This document shows, piece after piece, positions 56,803 to 64,000 of a stretch of 64,000 nucleotides of DNA. A program made the position numbers and the translations under genes. Source of the stretch: Paracidovorax valerianellae (lineage in GTDB: Bacteria > Pseudomonadota > Gammaproteobacteria > Burkholderiales > Burkholderiaceae_C); the NCBI RefSeq assembly GCF_900102625.1, contig NZ_FMZC01000002.1:459990-523989 (forward strand), read 5' to 3'. Each line of letters starts with the position of its first letter. Positions within the stretch are counted from its first letter, which is position 1. Under the pieces are notes generated by a model. It made no database searches and was not told where the DNA came from. It was given only the letters and a program-made list of their open reading frames with translations.

Positions 56803-57843
56803 ATGAAGATCTTCCGAGGCTTCCATCACCCCGACATCGCATCGGCCTGCGCCCTCACCATCGGCAATTTCGACGGCGTGCACCGCGGGCACCAGGCCAT
56901 GCTGGCGCTGTTGAACAACGAGGCGGCGCACCGCGGCGTGCCCAGCTGCGTGCTGACCTTCGAGCCCCACCCGCGCGATTACTTCGCCGGAGCCCGCCAA
57001 CGCCCTGAACTGGCCCCCGCCCGCATCGGCACCCTGCGCGACAAACTGGACGAACTGCGCCGCTGCGGCGTGCAGCAGACCGTCGTGCTGCCTTTCAACG
57101 AACGGCTGGCCAGCCAGCCCGCGCCGGCGTTCATCGAAGACGTGCTGGTGCGCGGCCTGGGCGCGCGCTACGTGCTGGTGGGCGACGACTTCCGCTTCGG
57201 CGCACAACGCGCGGGCGACTACGCCATGCTGGATGGCGCCGGGCGAAGCCAAGGCTTCGAAGTGGCCCGCATGAACAGCTACGAAGTGCACGGCCTGCGG
57301 GTATCGAGCTCGGCCGTGCGTGAGGCCCTTGCCGCCGGCCGCATGGAAGACGCTGCACGCCTGCTGGGCCGCCCCTATGCCATCTCGGGCCACGTGGTGC
57401 ACGGGCGCAAGCTCGGCCGTGAACTGGGCGCCAGCCGCGAAGGTGCCGGCGACGGTTTTCGCACGCTCAACCTGCGTTTTGCCCACTGGAAGCCGGCCGC
57501 GGGCGGCATCTTCGTGGTGCGGGTCCATGGGCTGGGCACTGCACCCCTGCCGGGCGTGGCCAACCTGGGCGTGCGGCCATCTCTCGATCCGAAGGACGTG
57601 AACGGCGGCCGCGTGCTGCTGGAGACGCATTGCCTGGAGTGGCCGGACGATCTGGGGCCGGAAGGGGCGTACGGTAAAATCGTCCGCGTGGAACTTCTGC
57701 ACAAACTGCACGACGAGCTGAAATACGACAGCTTCGACGCCCTCACCCGCGGCATCGCCCAGGACTGCGATGATGCGCGCGCGTACTTCTACGCTTCCAC
57801 GCACGCCGAGACCCGTCGCCAGACCACGCGCGACCGAATTTGA
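56803..57843 (+). CDS. ribF: Bifunctional riboflavin kinase/FMN adenylyltransferase
   Basis: Encodes 346 residues. The N-terminal FAD synthetase has [10 protein letters not shown] and the [15 protein letters not shown] loop; the C-terminal riboflavin kinase has [39 protein letters not shown] and [10 protein letters not shown]. It makes FMN and FAD from riboflavin. The ribF-ileS-lspA order is conserved in proteobacteria. A repeat copy ends just before its start codon and no good Shine-Dalgarno is visible there. Confidence 0.95.
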   Translation: MKIFRGFHHPDIASACALTIGNFDGVHRGHQAMLALLNNEAAHRGVPSCVLTFEPHPRDYFAGARQRPELAPARIGTLRDKLDELRRCGVQQTVVLPFNERLASQPAPAFIEDVLVRGLGARYVLVGDDFRFGAQRAGDYAMLDGAGRSQGFEVARMNSYEVHGLRVSSSAVREALAAGRMEDAARLLGRPYAISGHVVHGRKLGRELGASREGAGDGFRTLNLRFAHWKPAAGGIFVVRVHGLGTAPLPGVANLGVRPSLDPKDVNGGRVLLETHCLEWPDDLGPEGAYGKIVRVELLHKLHDELKYDSFDALTRGIAQDCDDARAYFYASTHAETRRQTTRDRI

Positions 57844-57952
57844 CGGTCCCCGTGCCGCAGCGCAGTCCTGCGGCCCCGTCCGCCCCTTCTTCTTTCTTCT
57901 CTTCCTGCGTTCCAGGCCATGGCCCGGAACGGCCCGCTCCTTAGGTCCCGCC

Positions 57953-60826
57953 ATGTCCGAGAACACGAACGCCACCCCCACCCCCTCCACCGGCACGGAC
58001 TACCGCGCCACGCTCAACCTGCCCGACACCGCTTTCCCGATGCGCGGCGATCTGCCCAAGCGCGAGCCGGGCTGGGTGAAGGAGTGGGACGAAAAAGGCA
58101 TCTACAAGAAACTGCGCGATGCCCGCTGCGGCGCCCCGAAGTTCATCCTGCACGATGGCCCGCCCTACGCCAACGGGCAGATCCACATGGGTCACGCGGT
58201 CAACAAGATCCTGAAGGACATGATCACCAAGGCGCGCCAACTCGAAGGCTTCGACGCGCTCTATGTGCCCGGCTGGGACTGCCATGGTCTGCCGATCGAA
58301 AACGCCATCGAGAAAAAGCACGGCCGCAACCTGAGCCGCGACGACATGCAGGCCAAGAGCCGTGCCTACGCCACGGAGCAGATTGCGCAGCAGATGGCTG
58401 ACTTCCAGCGCCTTGGTGTGCTGGGCGAATGGGACAACCCCTACAAGACGATGAACTTCGCCAACGAGGCAGGCGAAATCCGCGCGTTCAAGCGCGTGAT
58501 GGAGCGCGGCTTCGTGTACCGGGGCTTGAAGCCGGTTTACTGGTGCTTCGACTGCGGCTCGTCGCTGGCCGAATTCGAGATCGAATACCAGGACAAGAAG
58601 AGCACCACGCTGGATGTGGCCTTCAAGGCACACGAGCCCGCCCGGTTGGCCAATGCCTTCGGCCTGCCGGCACTCGACAAGGATGCCTTCGCGGTCATCT
58701 GGACCACCACGGCCTGGACCATCCCGGCCAACCAGGCGCTGAACCTGAACCCGGCCCTGACCTACGCGCTGGTGGACACCGAGCGCGGCCTGCTGGTGCT
58801 GGCCGAATCGCTGGTCGAGGATTGCATGGCGCGCTACGGCCTCACCGGCCAGGTGCTGGCCACGGCCCTGGGCGAAAAGCTCGGCGGCCTGGAGTTCGAA
58901 CATCCGCTGTACGACGTGAAGAGCGAAGACGGCAGCTACGGCTACCGCCGCCTGTCGCCCGTGTACCTGGCCGACTACGCCACGGCCGACGACGGCACCG
59001 GCATCGTGCATTCCTCGCCCGCCTATGGTCTGGAGGATTTCAACTCCTGCCGCGCGCATGGCCTGGCGCTCGACGACATCCTGAACCCCGTGCAGGGCAA
59101 CGGCACCTATGCGGCGGACTTTCCACTGTTCGGCGGCCAGCACATCTGGAAGGCCGTGCCGGTCGTCATCGAAGCGCTGCGCAATGCCGGCCGCCTGATG
59201 GCCACCAAGGACATCACCCACAGCTACCCGCACTGCTGGCGCCACAAGACGCCGGTGATCTACCGCGCAGCCGCACAGTGGTTCATCCGCATGGACGAAG
59301 GCGAAGGCGTGTTCACCAAGGACAAGGCGCCCAAGACCCTGCGCCAGACGGCGCTGGAGGCCATCGAGCACACCAGCTTCTACCCCGAGAACGGCAAGGG
59401 CCGCCTGCACGACATGATTGCCAACCGGCCCGACTGGTGCATCTCGCGCCAGCGCAGCTGGGGCGTGCCCATCCCGTTCTTCCTGCACAAGGATTCGGGA
59501 GAGCTGCACCCGCGCACCATGGAAATCATGGACCAGGCGGCCGACATCGTGGAAAAGGGCGGCATCGAGGCCTGGAGCCGCGTCACGCCCGAAGAGATCC
59601 TGGGTGCCGAGGACGCAGCCTGCTACACCAAGAGCACCGACATCCTGGAAGTGTGGTTCGACTCCGGCTCCACCTTCTTTCACGTGCTGCGCGGCACGCA
59701 CCCCGGCGTGCACCACGACACTGGCCCCGAGGCCGACCTGTACCTGGAAGGCCATGACCAGCACCGCGGCTGGTTCCACAGTTCGCTGCTGTTGGCCAGC
59801 GCTCTGGAAGGCCGCGCGCCATACAAGGGCCTGCTGACCCACGGCTTCACCGTGGACAGCCAGGGCCGCAAGATGAGCAAGTCGCTGGGCAACGGCATCG
59901 ATCCGCAAGAGATCAACAAGAAGCTCGGCGCCGAGATCATCCGCCTGTGGGTGGCCGCGAGCGATTACTCGGGCGACATTGCGGGCGACGACAAGATCCT
60001 GGCGCGCGTGGTGGACGCGTACCGCCGCATCCGCAACACGCTGCGCTTCCTGCTGGCCAACGTGAGCGATTTCGACCCAAAAGCCGACGCCGTTCCGTTC
60101 GACCAGATGCTGGAGATCGACCGCTACGCGTTGACGCGCGCCGCCGAATTCCAGGCCGAGGTGCTGGCCCACTACAAGGTGTACGAGTTCCACCCCGTGG
60201 TGGCAAAGCTGCAGCTGTATTGCTCGGAAGACCTGGGCGGCTTCTACCTCGATGTGCTGAAAGACCGCCTGTACACCACGGCGCCCAAGAGCCTCGCCCG
60301 CCGCAGCGCCCAGACCGCGCTCTACCAGATCACGCACGCCATGCTGCGCTGGATGGCGCCCTTCCTGTCGTTCACGGCCGAAGAGGCGTGGAAGGTGTTC
60401 GGCGCGTCCGAATCCATCTTCCTGGAAACCTACGGCTCCATCGCGGGCGCGGACGAAGGCCTCTTGGCGAAGTGGAGCCGCCTGCGCGCGATCCGCGACG
60501 CGGTGAACAAGGAGATCGAAGCACTGCGTGCCGCTGGCCAGGTGGGCTCGTCGCTGCAAGCCACCGTCACCCTGACGGCCGCTCCCGAGGACCATGCGCT
60601 GCTGGCCAGCCTGGGCGATGACTTGAAGTTCGTGCTCATCACATCCGCTATCGAATTAGTAGCTGGAGATGCCCTTCAGATAAGCGTCAAGGCCAGTTCC
60701 GACACAAAGTGCGAACGCTGCTGGCACTACCGCAGCGACGTGGGCCAGGACCCGGCCCACCCCACCCTGTGCGGCCGCTGCACCAGCAACCTGTTCGGCG
60801 CGGGCGAAGCGCGGGAGCACGCGTAA
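57953..60826 (+). CDS. ileS: Isoleucyl-tRNA synthetase
   Basis: Encodes 957 residues. HIGH motif as HMGH (78-81), KMSKS (640-644), the editing domain region between, and a C-terminal zinc site beginning at C920 (CERCWHY, CGRC). It charges tRNA-Ile. A stretch at 60650-60710 just before the zinc site contains rare codons (TTA, GTA, ATA, ACA) and matches the dispersed repeat in reverse orientation while keeping the IleS frame. Stop and lspA start overlap by one base. Confidence 0.97.
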   Translation: MSENTNATPTPSTGTDYRATLNLPDTAFPMRGDLPKREPGWVKEWDEKGIYKKLRDARCGAPKFILHDGPPYANGQIHMGHAVNKILKDMITKARQLEGFDALYVPGWDCHGLPIENAIEKKHGRNLSRDDMQAKSRAYATEQIAQQMADFQRLGVLGEWDNPYKTMNFANEAGEIRAFKRVMERGFVYRGLKPVYWCFDCGSSLAEFEIEYQDKKSTTLDVAFKAHEPARLANAFGLPALDKDAFAVIWTTTAWTIPANQALNLNPALTYALVDTERGLLVLAESLVEDCMARYGLTGQVLATALGEKLGGLEFEHPLYDVKSEDGSYGYRRLSPVYLADYATADDGTGIVHSSPAYGLEDFNSCRAHGLALDDILNPVQGNGTYAADFPLFGGQHIWKAVPVVIEALRNAGRLMATKDITHSYPHCWRHKTPVIYRAAAQWFIRMDEGEGVFTKDKAPKTLRQTALEAIEHTSFYPENGKGRLHDMIANRPDWCISRQRSWGVPIPFFLHKDSGELHPRTMEIMDQAADIVEKGGIEAWSRVTPEEILGAEDAACYTKSTDILEVWFDSGSTFFHVLRGTHPGVHHDTGPEADLYLEGHDQHRGWFHSSLLLASALEGRAPYKGLLTHGFTVDSQGRKMSKSLGNGIDPQEINKKLGAEIIRLWVAASDYSGDIAGDDKILARVVDAYRRIRNTLRFLLANVSDFDPKADAVPFDQMLEIDRYALTRAAEFQAEVLAHYKVYEFHPVVAKLQLYCSEDLGGFYLDVLKDRLYTTAPKSLARRSAQTALYQITHAMLRWMAPFLSFTAEEAWKVFGASESIFLETYGSIAGADEGLLAKWSRLRAIRDAVNKEIEALRAAGQVGSSLQATVTLTAAPEDHALLASLGDDLKFVLITSAIELVAGDALQISVKASSDTKCERCWHYRSDVGQDPAHPTLCGRCTSNLFGAGEAREHA
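60646..60706 (-). repeat. Dispersed GCTAT repeat, copy 8, inside ileS
   Basis: Read on the minus strand it shows TGGCCTTGACGCTTAT on the left and AGCTACTAATTCGATAGC on the right, as in other copies. It encodes the linker [17 protein letters not shown] ahead of the zinc site; the protein stays in frame. Confidence 0.6.
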
Positions 60827-61335
60827 TGGCCCGCAGCAGCTTTTCGTCGTCATCCGCCTCGGGCGGCAAGATGTGGCCGTGGCTCGTCTGGGCGCTGCTG
60901 ATCCTGATCGCAGACCAGTTCACCAAGACGCTGATCCTGGGCTACTACCGGCTGGGCGATGCCACCTACATCACCAGCTTCTTCAACATCGTGCGCGCGC
61001 ACAACACGGGCGCGGCCTTCTCGTTCCTGGCGGATGCAGGCGGCTGGCAGCGCTGGGTGTTCACCGGGATCGGCGTGGCGGCCACGCTGTTCATCGTGTG
61101 GCAACTGCGTGCGCACCCCGGACAGAAGCTGTTTTGCTTTGCGCTGTCCAGCATTCTGGGCGGGGCGGTGGGCAACGTGGTGGACCGCATGATGCACGGC
61201 TACGTGGTCGATTTTCTCGACTTCCACGCGCGTGGCTGGCACTTTCCAGCCTTCAATCTGGCGGACTCGGCCATCACGGTGGGAGCCGCCTGCCTGATCC
61301 TGGATGAGCTGCGGCGGGTGAAGCGGTCTTCCTGA
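60826..61335 (+). CDS. lspA: Signal peptidase II (prolipoprotein)
   Basis: Encodes 169 residues with four hydrophobic spans. The catalytic aspartates lie in [18 protein letters not shown] (D129) and [11 protein letters not shown] (D147). It cleaves signal peptides of lipoproteins. The ATG overlaps the ileS stop (TAATG), giving coupled translation. Confidence 0.96.
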   Translation: MARSSFSSSSASGGKMWPWLVWALLILIADQFTKTLILGYYRLGDATYITSFFNIVRAHNTGAAFSFLADAGGWQRWVFTGIGVAATLFIVWQLRAHPGQKLFCFALSSILGGAVGNVVDRMMHGYVVDFLDFHARGWHFPAFNLADSAITVGAACLILDELRRVKRSS

Positions 61336-61380
61336 GTCCCGGTCGGGTCGACCCGACCGCGGAGGCCCTCACCCCAAATG

Positions 61381-62529
61381 TCAGCGGCCTTTTCGAAGTT
61401 GGTGCCGCGCGCCGTGCAGCAGGCCAGGCACTTCTTCTTTCGCAGCCTGAATGCTCAAGCCGGGCGTCATCTCGCGGGCCACACCCACTGCCATGGTGGC
61501 ATTGAGCAGGCTGCGCCGGGCCTTTTGCAGGCTCGGTGGTGCCGCCAGTGCATCGCCGGACACCCCTAACTTGGCGGCCTTGGCGGTGTCGAGCACGCGA
61601 TCGAGCTTGGTCTGGACGCGCAACTCGAAAGCCCGACTGACCACTGGCATTCCACGATAGGTCACGTCAGGCGGCCAGCGGAAATCGGGTGCAACCGCTG
61701 CGCGTGTTTGCAGGAACGCTGCACTCAGCCGATCCCCGGAATGAGCGATCAGCCAATCCGTCTCGGTTTTGGCGACCAAGGCGGAGGTCTGAGAAAAGTT
61801 GAAATAAGACTGGGTGTTGCCGGGCACGTCCGACAACTGACCGTCCGATGCGAATACCGCCGGGCCATCCATCCACGGGTCCATGACCAGTTCGAACGCA
61901 CTACTGGGATTTGTCTCCTGGCGCCATTCCGCCCACACATGGCCGATCTGGGAAGAAGTCACCTGGTAAAGCACCTCATCCGGACGAAGGTGCGGCGCAT
62001 GCAACATCACGCCCAGTGCTGCATGGTGATCGCAGGTCCCAGCCTGAGAAAACAGCGCCGCAGTGGCTCGCGCCTGGATCGCAGGCCAACCCGCCATCTG
62101 TATCAGTTGGTCTGCCATGATCTGGCACGCCAAACTTCTGCGTGAACTCTCTCCCTGAGTGCGCTCGATATCGACGGCCACATTGCCCCGTCCCCAAGGC
62201 AGCATTGCGCGAACCGCGTCGACCGTCAGATTGGCCCGCCGCAGCCGCGACAGATCTGCGCCATCCACCACTTGGCCATCGATGGCGCGCGCCATCACGT
62301 AGTCGCGCAACCGGGCATCATTTTGCCGAGACAGCGCATTTCGCGACAACGCACCATGTTGGCGGGGAGGAAGTCCTCCGGATGACGGTTCGCGCACCGG
62401 TATCGCTGTAGAAGCTGCGCGGGAAGCAGCAGCAGGGGCCTGATGAATCACCACCTGCCCGCCATCAACCACAGCTGCTGCAGGCCGCTGTGCATGCTGA
62501 GAGTTGTGGGTGGAAAGGGGCGCGACCAT
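61381..62529 (-). CDS. Candidate type III effector, HopX/XopE/RipE (AvrPphE) family
   Basis: Encodes 382 residues from the ATG at 62529, preceded by GGAG 7 bases away. The first 60 residues are Ala/Ser/Pro/Gln-rich and non-hydrophobic, as in type III secretion signals. A transglutaminase-like Cys-His-Asp triad can be read: C166 in AGTCDHHAAL, H197 in GHVWAEW, D217 in VMDPWMDGPAVF, the arrangement described for HopX/AvrPphE effectors. A perfect PIP box and correctly spaced -10 element precede it, so HrpX-type control is likely. Its base composition is visibly less GC-rich than its neighbours, suggesting acquisition. Family assignment from motifs only. Confidence 0.65.
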   Translation of the reverse strand: MVAPLSTHNSQHAQRPAAAVVDGGQVVIHQAPAAASRAASTAIPVREPSSGGLPPRQHGALSRNALSRQNDARLRDYVMARAIDGQVVDGADLSRLRRANLTVDAVRAMLPWGRGNVAVDIERTQGESSRRSLACQIMADQLIQMAGWPAIQARATAALFSQAGTCDHHAALGVMLHAPHLRPDEVLYQVTSSQIGHVWAEWRQETNPSSAFELVMDPWMDGPAVFASDGQLSDVPGNTQSYFNFSQTSALVAKTETDWLIAHSGDRLSAAFLQTRAAVAPDFRWPPDVTYRGMPVVSRAFELRVQTKLDRVLDTAKAAKLGVSGDALAAPPSLQKARRSLLNATMAVGVAREMTPGLSIQAAKEEVPGLLHGARHQLRKGR

Positions 62530-62574
62530 GGCTGCTCCGGTTTGATCGTCAAGAAACAGGTCTTGGCGCCCTAA

Positions 62575-62636
62575 AGGGTGCTCCAACCGGACATTTAGCG
62601 ACGGTCGATCTGCGAAGGTTTTCATGCGCGTGCGAA
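62575..62636 (-). promoter_or_regulatory. PIP-box promoter of the effector candidate
   Basis: Minus strand: TTCGC (62636-62632), 15 bases, TTCGC (62616-62612), then 31 bases to CACCCT (YANNNT, 62580-62575). This matches the plant-inducible promoter consensus TTCGB-N15-TTCGB-N30-32-YANNNT bound by HrpX/HrpB-type AraC regulators. An upstream ATG at 62625 falls within the box and so is not the start. Confidence 0.88.
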
Positions 62637-62716
62637 GCGAAGTCCATTGACCTCGCTCAGCTGTCACGACGCCGTCATGCCGCCCCGCTCCAATGCCATG
62701 AAATCGATTACACGGC

Positions 62717-63733
62717 ATGACTCATCCACGCTCTTTCCCAATGACCATCCAGGACGTCGCCCGCGAAGCCGGGGTCTCGGTCGCCACCGTGTCCCGCGCC
62801 TTCAACCTGCCGGACAAGGTCACCCCTGCCACACGCGACCTCGTGCTCGGCGTGGCGGATCGGCTGGGCTACTCGCCCAACGCCAGCGCCCGCACCCTGC
62901 GCACGCAGCGCAGCCGCGTCATCGGCGTGGTGCTGCCCACGCTGCTCAACCCCGTGTTCGCCGAATGCCTGGAAGGCATCGCGCGCGCCGCAGCGCTGGG
63001 GGGCTATGCCATCCTGCCGTTCACCACGGACTACCTGCTCGCTCAGGAAGAACGTGCGGTGCATCTGCTGCTGGCCGGGAATGTGGACGGGATGATCCTC
63101 GTGGTGTCGCAGCCGGAGGCTTCGGCCGCGCTTGCACGTTTGGCCGCGACGGGGCTGCCCTATGTGCTGGCCTACAACCGGCACCCCGGCCATGCCTGCG
63201 TATCGGTGGACAGCGAGGGCGCCGTGGCCGATCTGGTGGCGCGGCTGGTGGCGCTGGGGCACCAGCGCATCGCCATGGTGAGCGGACTGCTGGCCGCCTC
63301 CGACCGCGCCCAGCAGCGCTGCCGGGGCTATCGGCGCGGCATGGAGACCGCCGGGCTCGCACCGGCACCGGTGGTCGAAGTCCCTTTCGTGGAAACCGCG
63401 GTGGACGAGGTGGCCCAGTTGCTGCGCGGGGCCGACCGCCCCACGGCCCTGGTGTGCTCCAACGACCTGATCGCGATCCGATGCCTGCGCGCAGCCCACA
63501 AGGCGGGCCTGGCCGTACCCCGGGACCTGAGCGTGGTGGGCTTCGATGGCATCGCGCTGGGGCAGGACCTGACACCTGTGCTCAGCACTGTGGCCCAGCC
63601 CAACGCCGATATCGGCCGCTGCAGCGTGGAACTGCTGATCCAGGCCATGGCAGCCAACACGCCCCTGGCACCAGGGGCCAGCCTGACGCTGCCCCACCAC
63701 TTCCGTGCCGGTGAATCCTGCGCAGGCGCCTGA
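62717..63733 (+). CDS. LacI-family transcriptional regulator
   Basis: Encodes 338 residues. The HTH is MTIQDVAREAGVSVATVSRAFNLPDKVTPATRDLVL, followed by the hinge and a periplasmic-binding-like effector domain (VIGVVLPTLLNPVFAECLEGI, LVCSNDLIAIRCLRAAHKAGLAVPRDLSVVGFDG). An in-frame ATG eight codons downstream is a possible start. It is divergent from the effector and precedes an ABC binding protein gene, its likely target (probably a sugar or related compound). Confidence 0.92.
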   Translation: MTHPRSFPMTIQDVAREAGVSVATVSRAFNLPDKVTPATRDLVLGVADRLGYSPNASARTLRTQRSRVIGVVLPTLLNPVFAECLEGIARAAALGGYAILPFTTDYLLAQEERAVHLLLAGNVDGMILVVSQPEASAALARLAATGLPYVLAYNRHPGHACVSVDSEGAVADLVARLVALGHQRIAMVSGLLAASDRAQQRCRGYRRGMETAGLAPAPVVEVPFVETAVDEVAQLLRGADRPTALVCSNDLIAIRCLRAAHKAGLAVPRDLSVVGFDGIALGQDLTPVLSTVAQPNADIGRCSVELLIQAMAANTPLAPGASLTLPHHFRAGESCAGA

Positions 63734-63796
63734 CCGGCACCAAACCACCCATTGCCCACCTCCCCTTTCAGTTCAGCCTGTTTTTTGGAGCCTTCG

Positions 63797-64000
63797 ATGA
63801 AACACACTTTGCAAACCCTGATCCGCACCACGGTGCTGGCCTTCGGACTCGCCTCGGGCGCTGCGGCCATGGCGCAGACCGCCATCTGCTACAACTGCCC
63901 GCCCGAATGGGCCGACTGGGGCAGCCAGCTCAAGGCCATCAAGGCCCGCACGGGTGTCACGGTGCCACCGGACAATAAAAACTCCGGCCAGGCCCTGGCG
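63797..64000 (+). CDS. ABC transporter extracellular solute-binding protein (partial)
   Basis: Runs off the window after 68 codons. GGAG lies 8 bases before the ATG. A signal peptide of about 27 residues ends at AMAQ, followed by TAICYNCPPEWADWGSQLKAIKARTGVTV, an opening typical of extracellular solute-binding proteins. The two cysteines in CYNC are unusual for this group. It is downstream of the LacI gene and is probably regulated by it. Confidence 0.8.
   Translation, partial: MKHTLQTLIRTTVLAFGLASGAAAMAQTAICYNCPPEWADWGSQLKAIKARTGVTVPPDNKNSGQALA

Noticed and set aside
57941-60595. Long minus-strand open frame opposite ileS (over 880 codons)
   Set aside because: Shadow of the ileS reading frame in GC-rich DNA; no domain or ribosome site.
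62623-62625. ATG at 62625 as effector start
   Set aside because: It lies in the spacer of the PIP box, upstream of the predicted -10 element, so it cannot be transcribed from that promoter.

Overview
The window reads as chromosomal DNA of a GC-rich betaproteobacterium, most likely Comamonadaceae and probably a plant-associated Acidovorax-like lineage. Supporting this are the gene neighbourhoods (rpsP-rimM-trmD-rplS, orn next to an M48 protease, phhB and rsgA, ribF-ileS-lspA, ftsK-lolA-rarA), scattered copies of a short repeat ending in GCTAT..(A/T-rich)..ATAGC, and a candidate type III effector gene behind a perfect plant-inducible-promoter (PIP) box. The species assignment is inference. I see no rRNA, tRNA, CRISPR array, insertion sequence or prophage.

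Layout. 1-9.1 kb: a periplasmic copper chaperone and a BtuF-like binding protein, then a leftward cobW-cobN-bchI-like-bchD-like cobalt/cobalamin operon headed by a cobalamin riboswitch. 9.3-20.7 kb: a drug-efflux MFS pump, a tandem-PAS diguanylate cyclase, a DEAD-box RNA helicase, orn, and a rightward M48 protease-phhB-rsgA cluster, followed by a hypothetical protein, a CobD/CbiB-like membrane protein and a CoA-pyrophosphatase. 20.8-23.1 kb: the rplS-trmD-rimM-rpsP operon, interrupted by a strong terminator after rpsP. 23.2-30.5 kb: a GNAT acetyltransferase, a TM2 protein, a pit/DUF47 phosphate pair with a Pho box, an outer-membrane barrel and livHMGF without livK. 31-38 kb: rarA, DUF1304, lolA, ftsK, trxB, rpmB and rpmG.

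38-56.6 kb: a MocR-type regulator with a divergent small gene, an acyl-CoA desaturase, an RsmB-type methyltransferase, DUF1653, a GAF-GGDEF cyclase, purN, yceH, a two-subunit acyl-CoA dehydrogenase, a phytase-like lipoprotein, a GH18 chitinase, a TPR-methyltransferase, a dctPQM TRAP transporter and an HNH nuclease. 56.8-61.3 kb: ribF-ileS-lspA. 61.4-64 kb: the effector candidate with its PIP-box promoter, then a LacI regulator and the start of an ABC substrate-binding protein.

The strongest observations are (i) the effector candidate of the HopX/XopE/RipE type with TTCGC-N15-TTCGC and a correctly spaced -10 element; (ii) a dispersed repeat family that sits at 3' ends of convergent genes and also within the reading frames of ileS, rsgA and an acyl-CoA dehydrogenase without breaking them; (iii) the riboswitch, Pho box and internal terminators that imply regulation of several operons.
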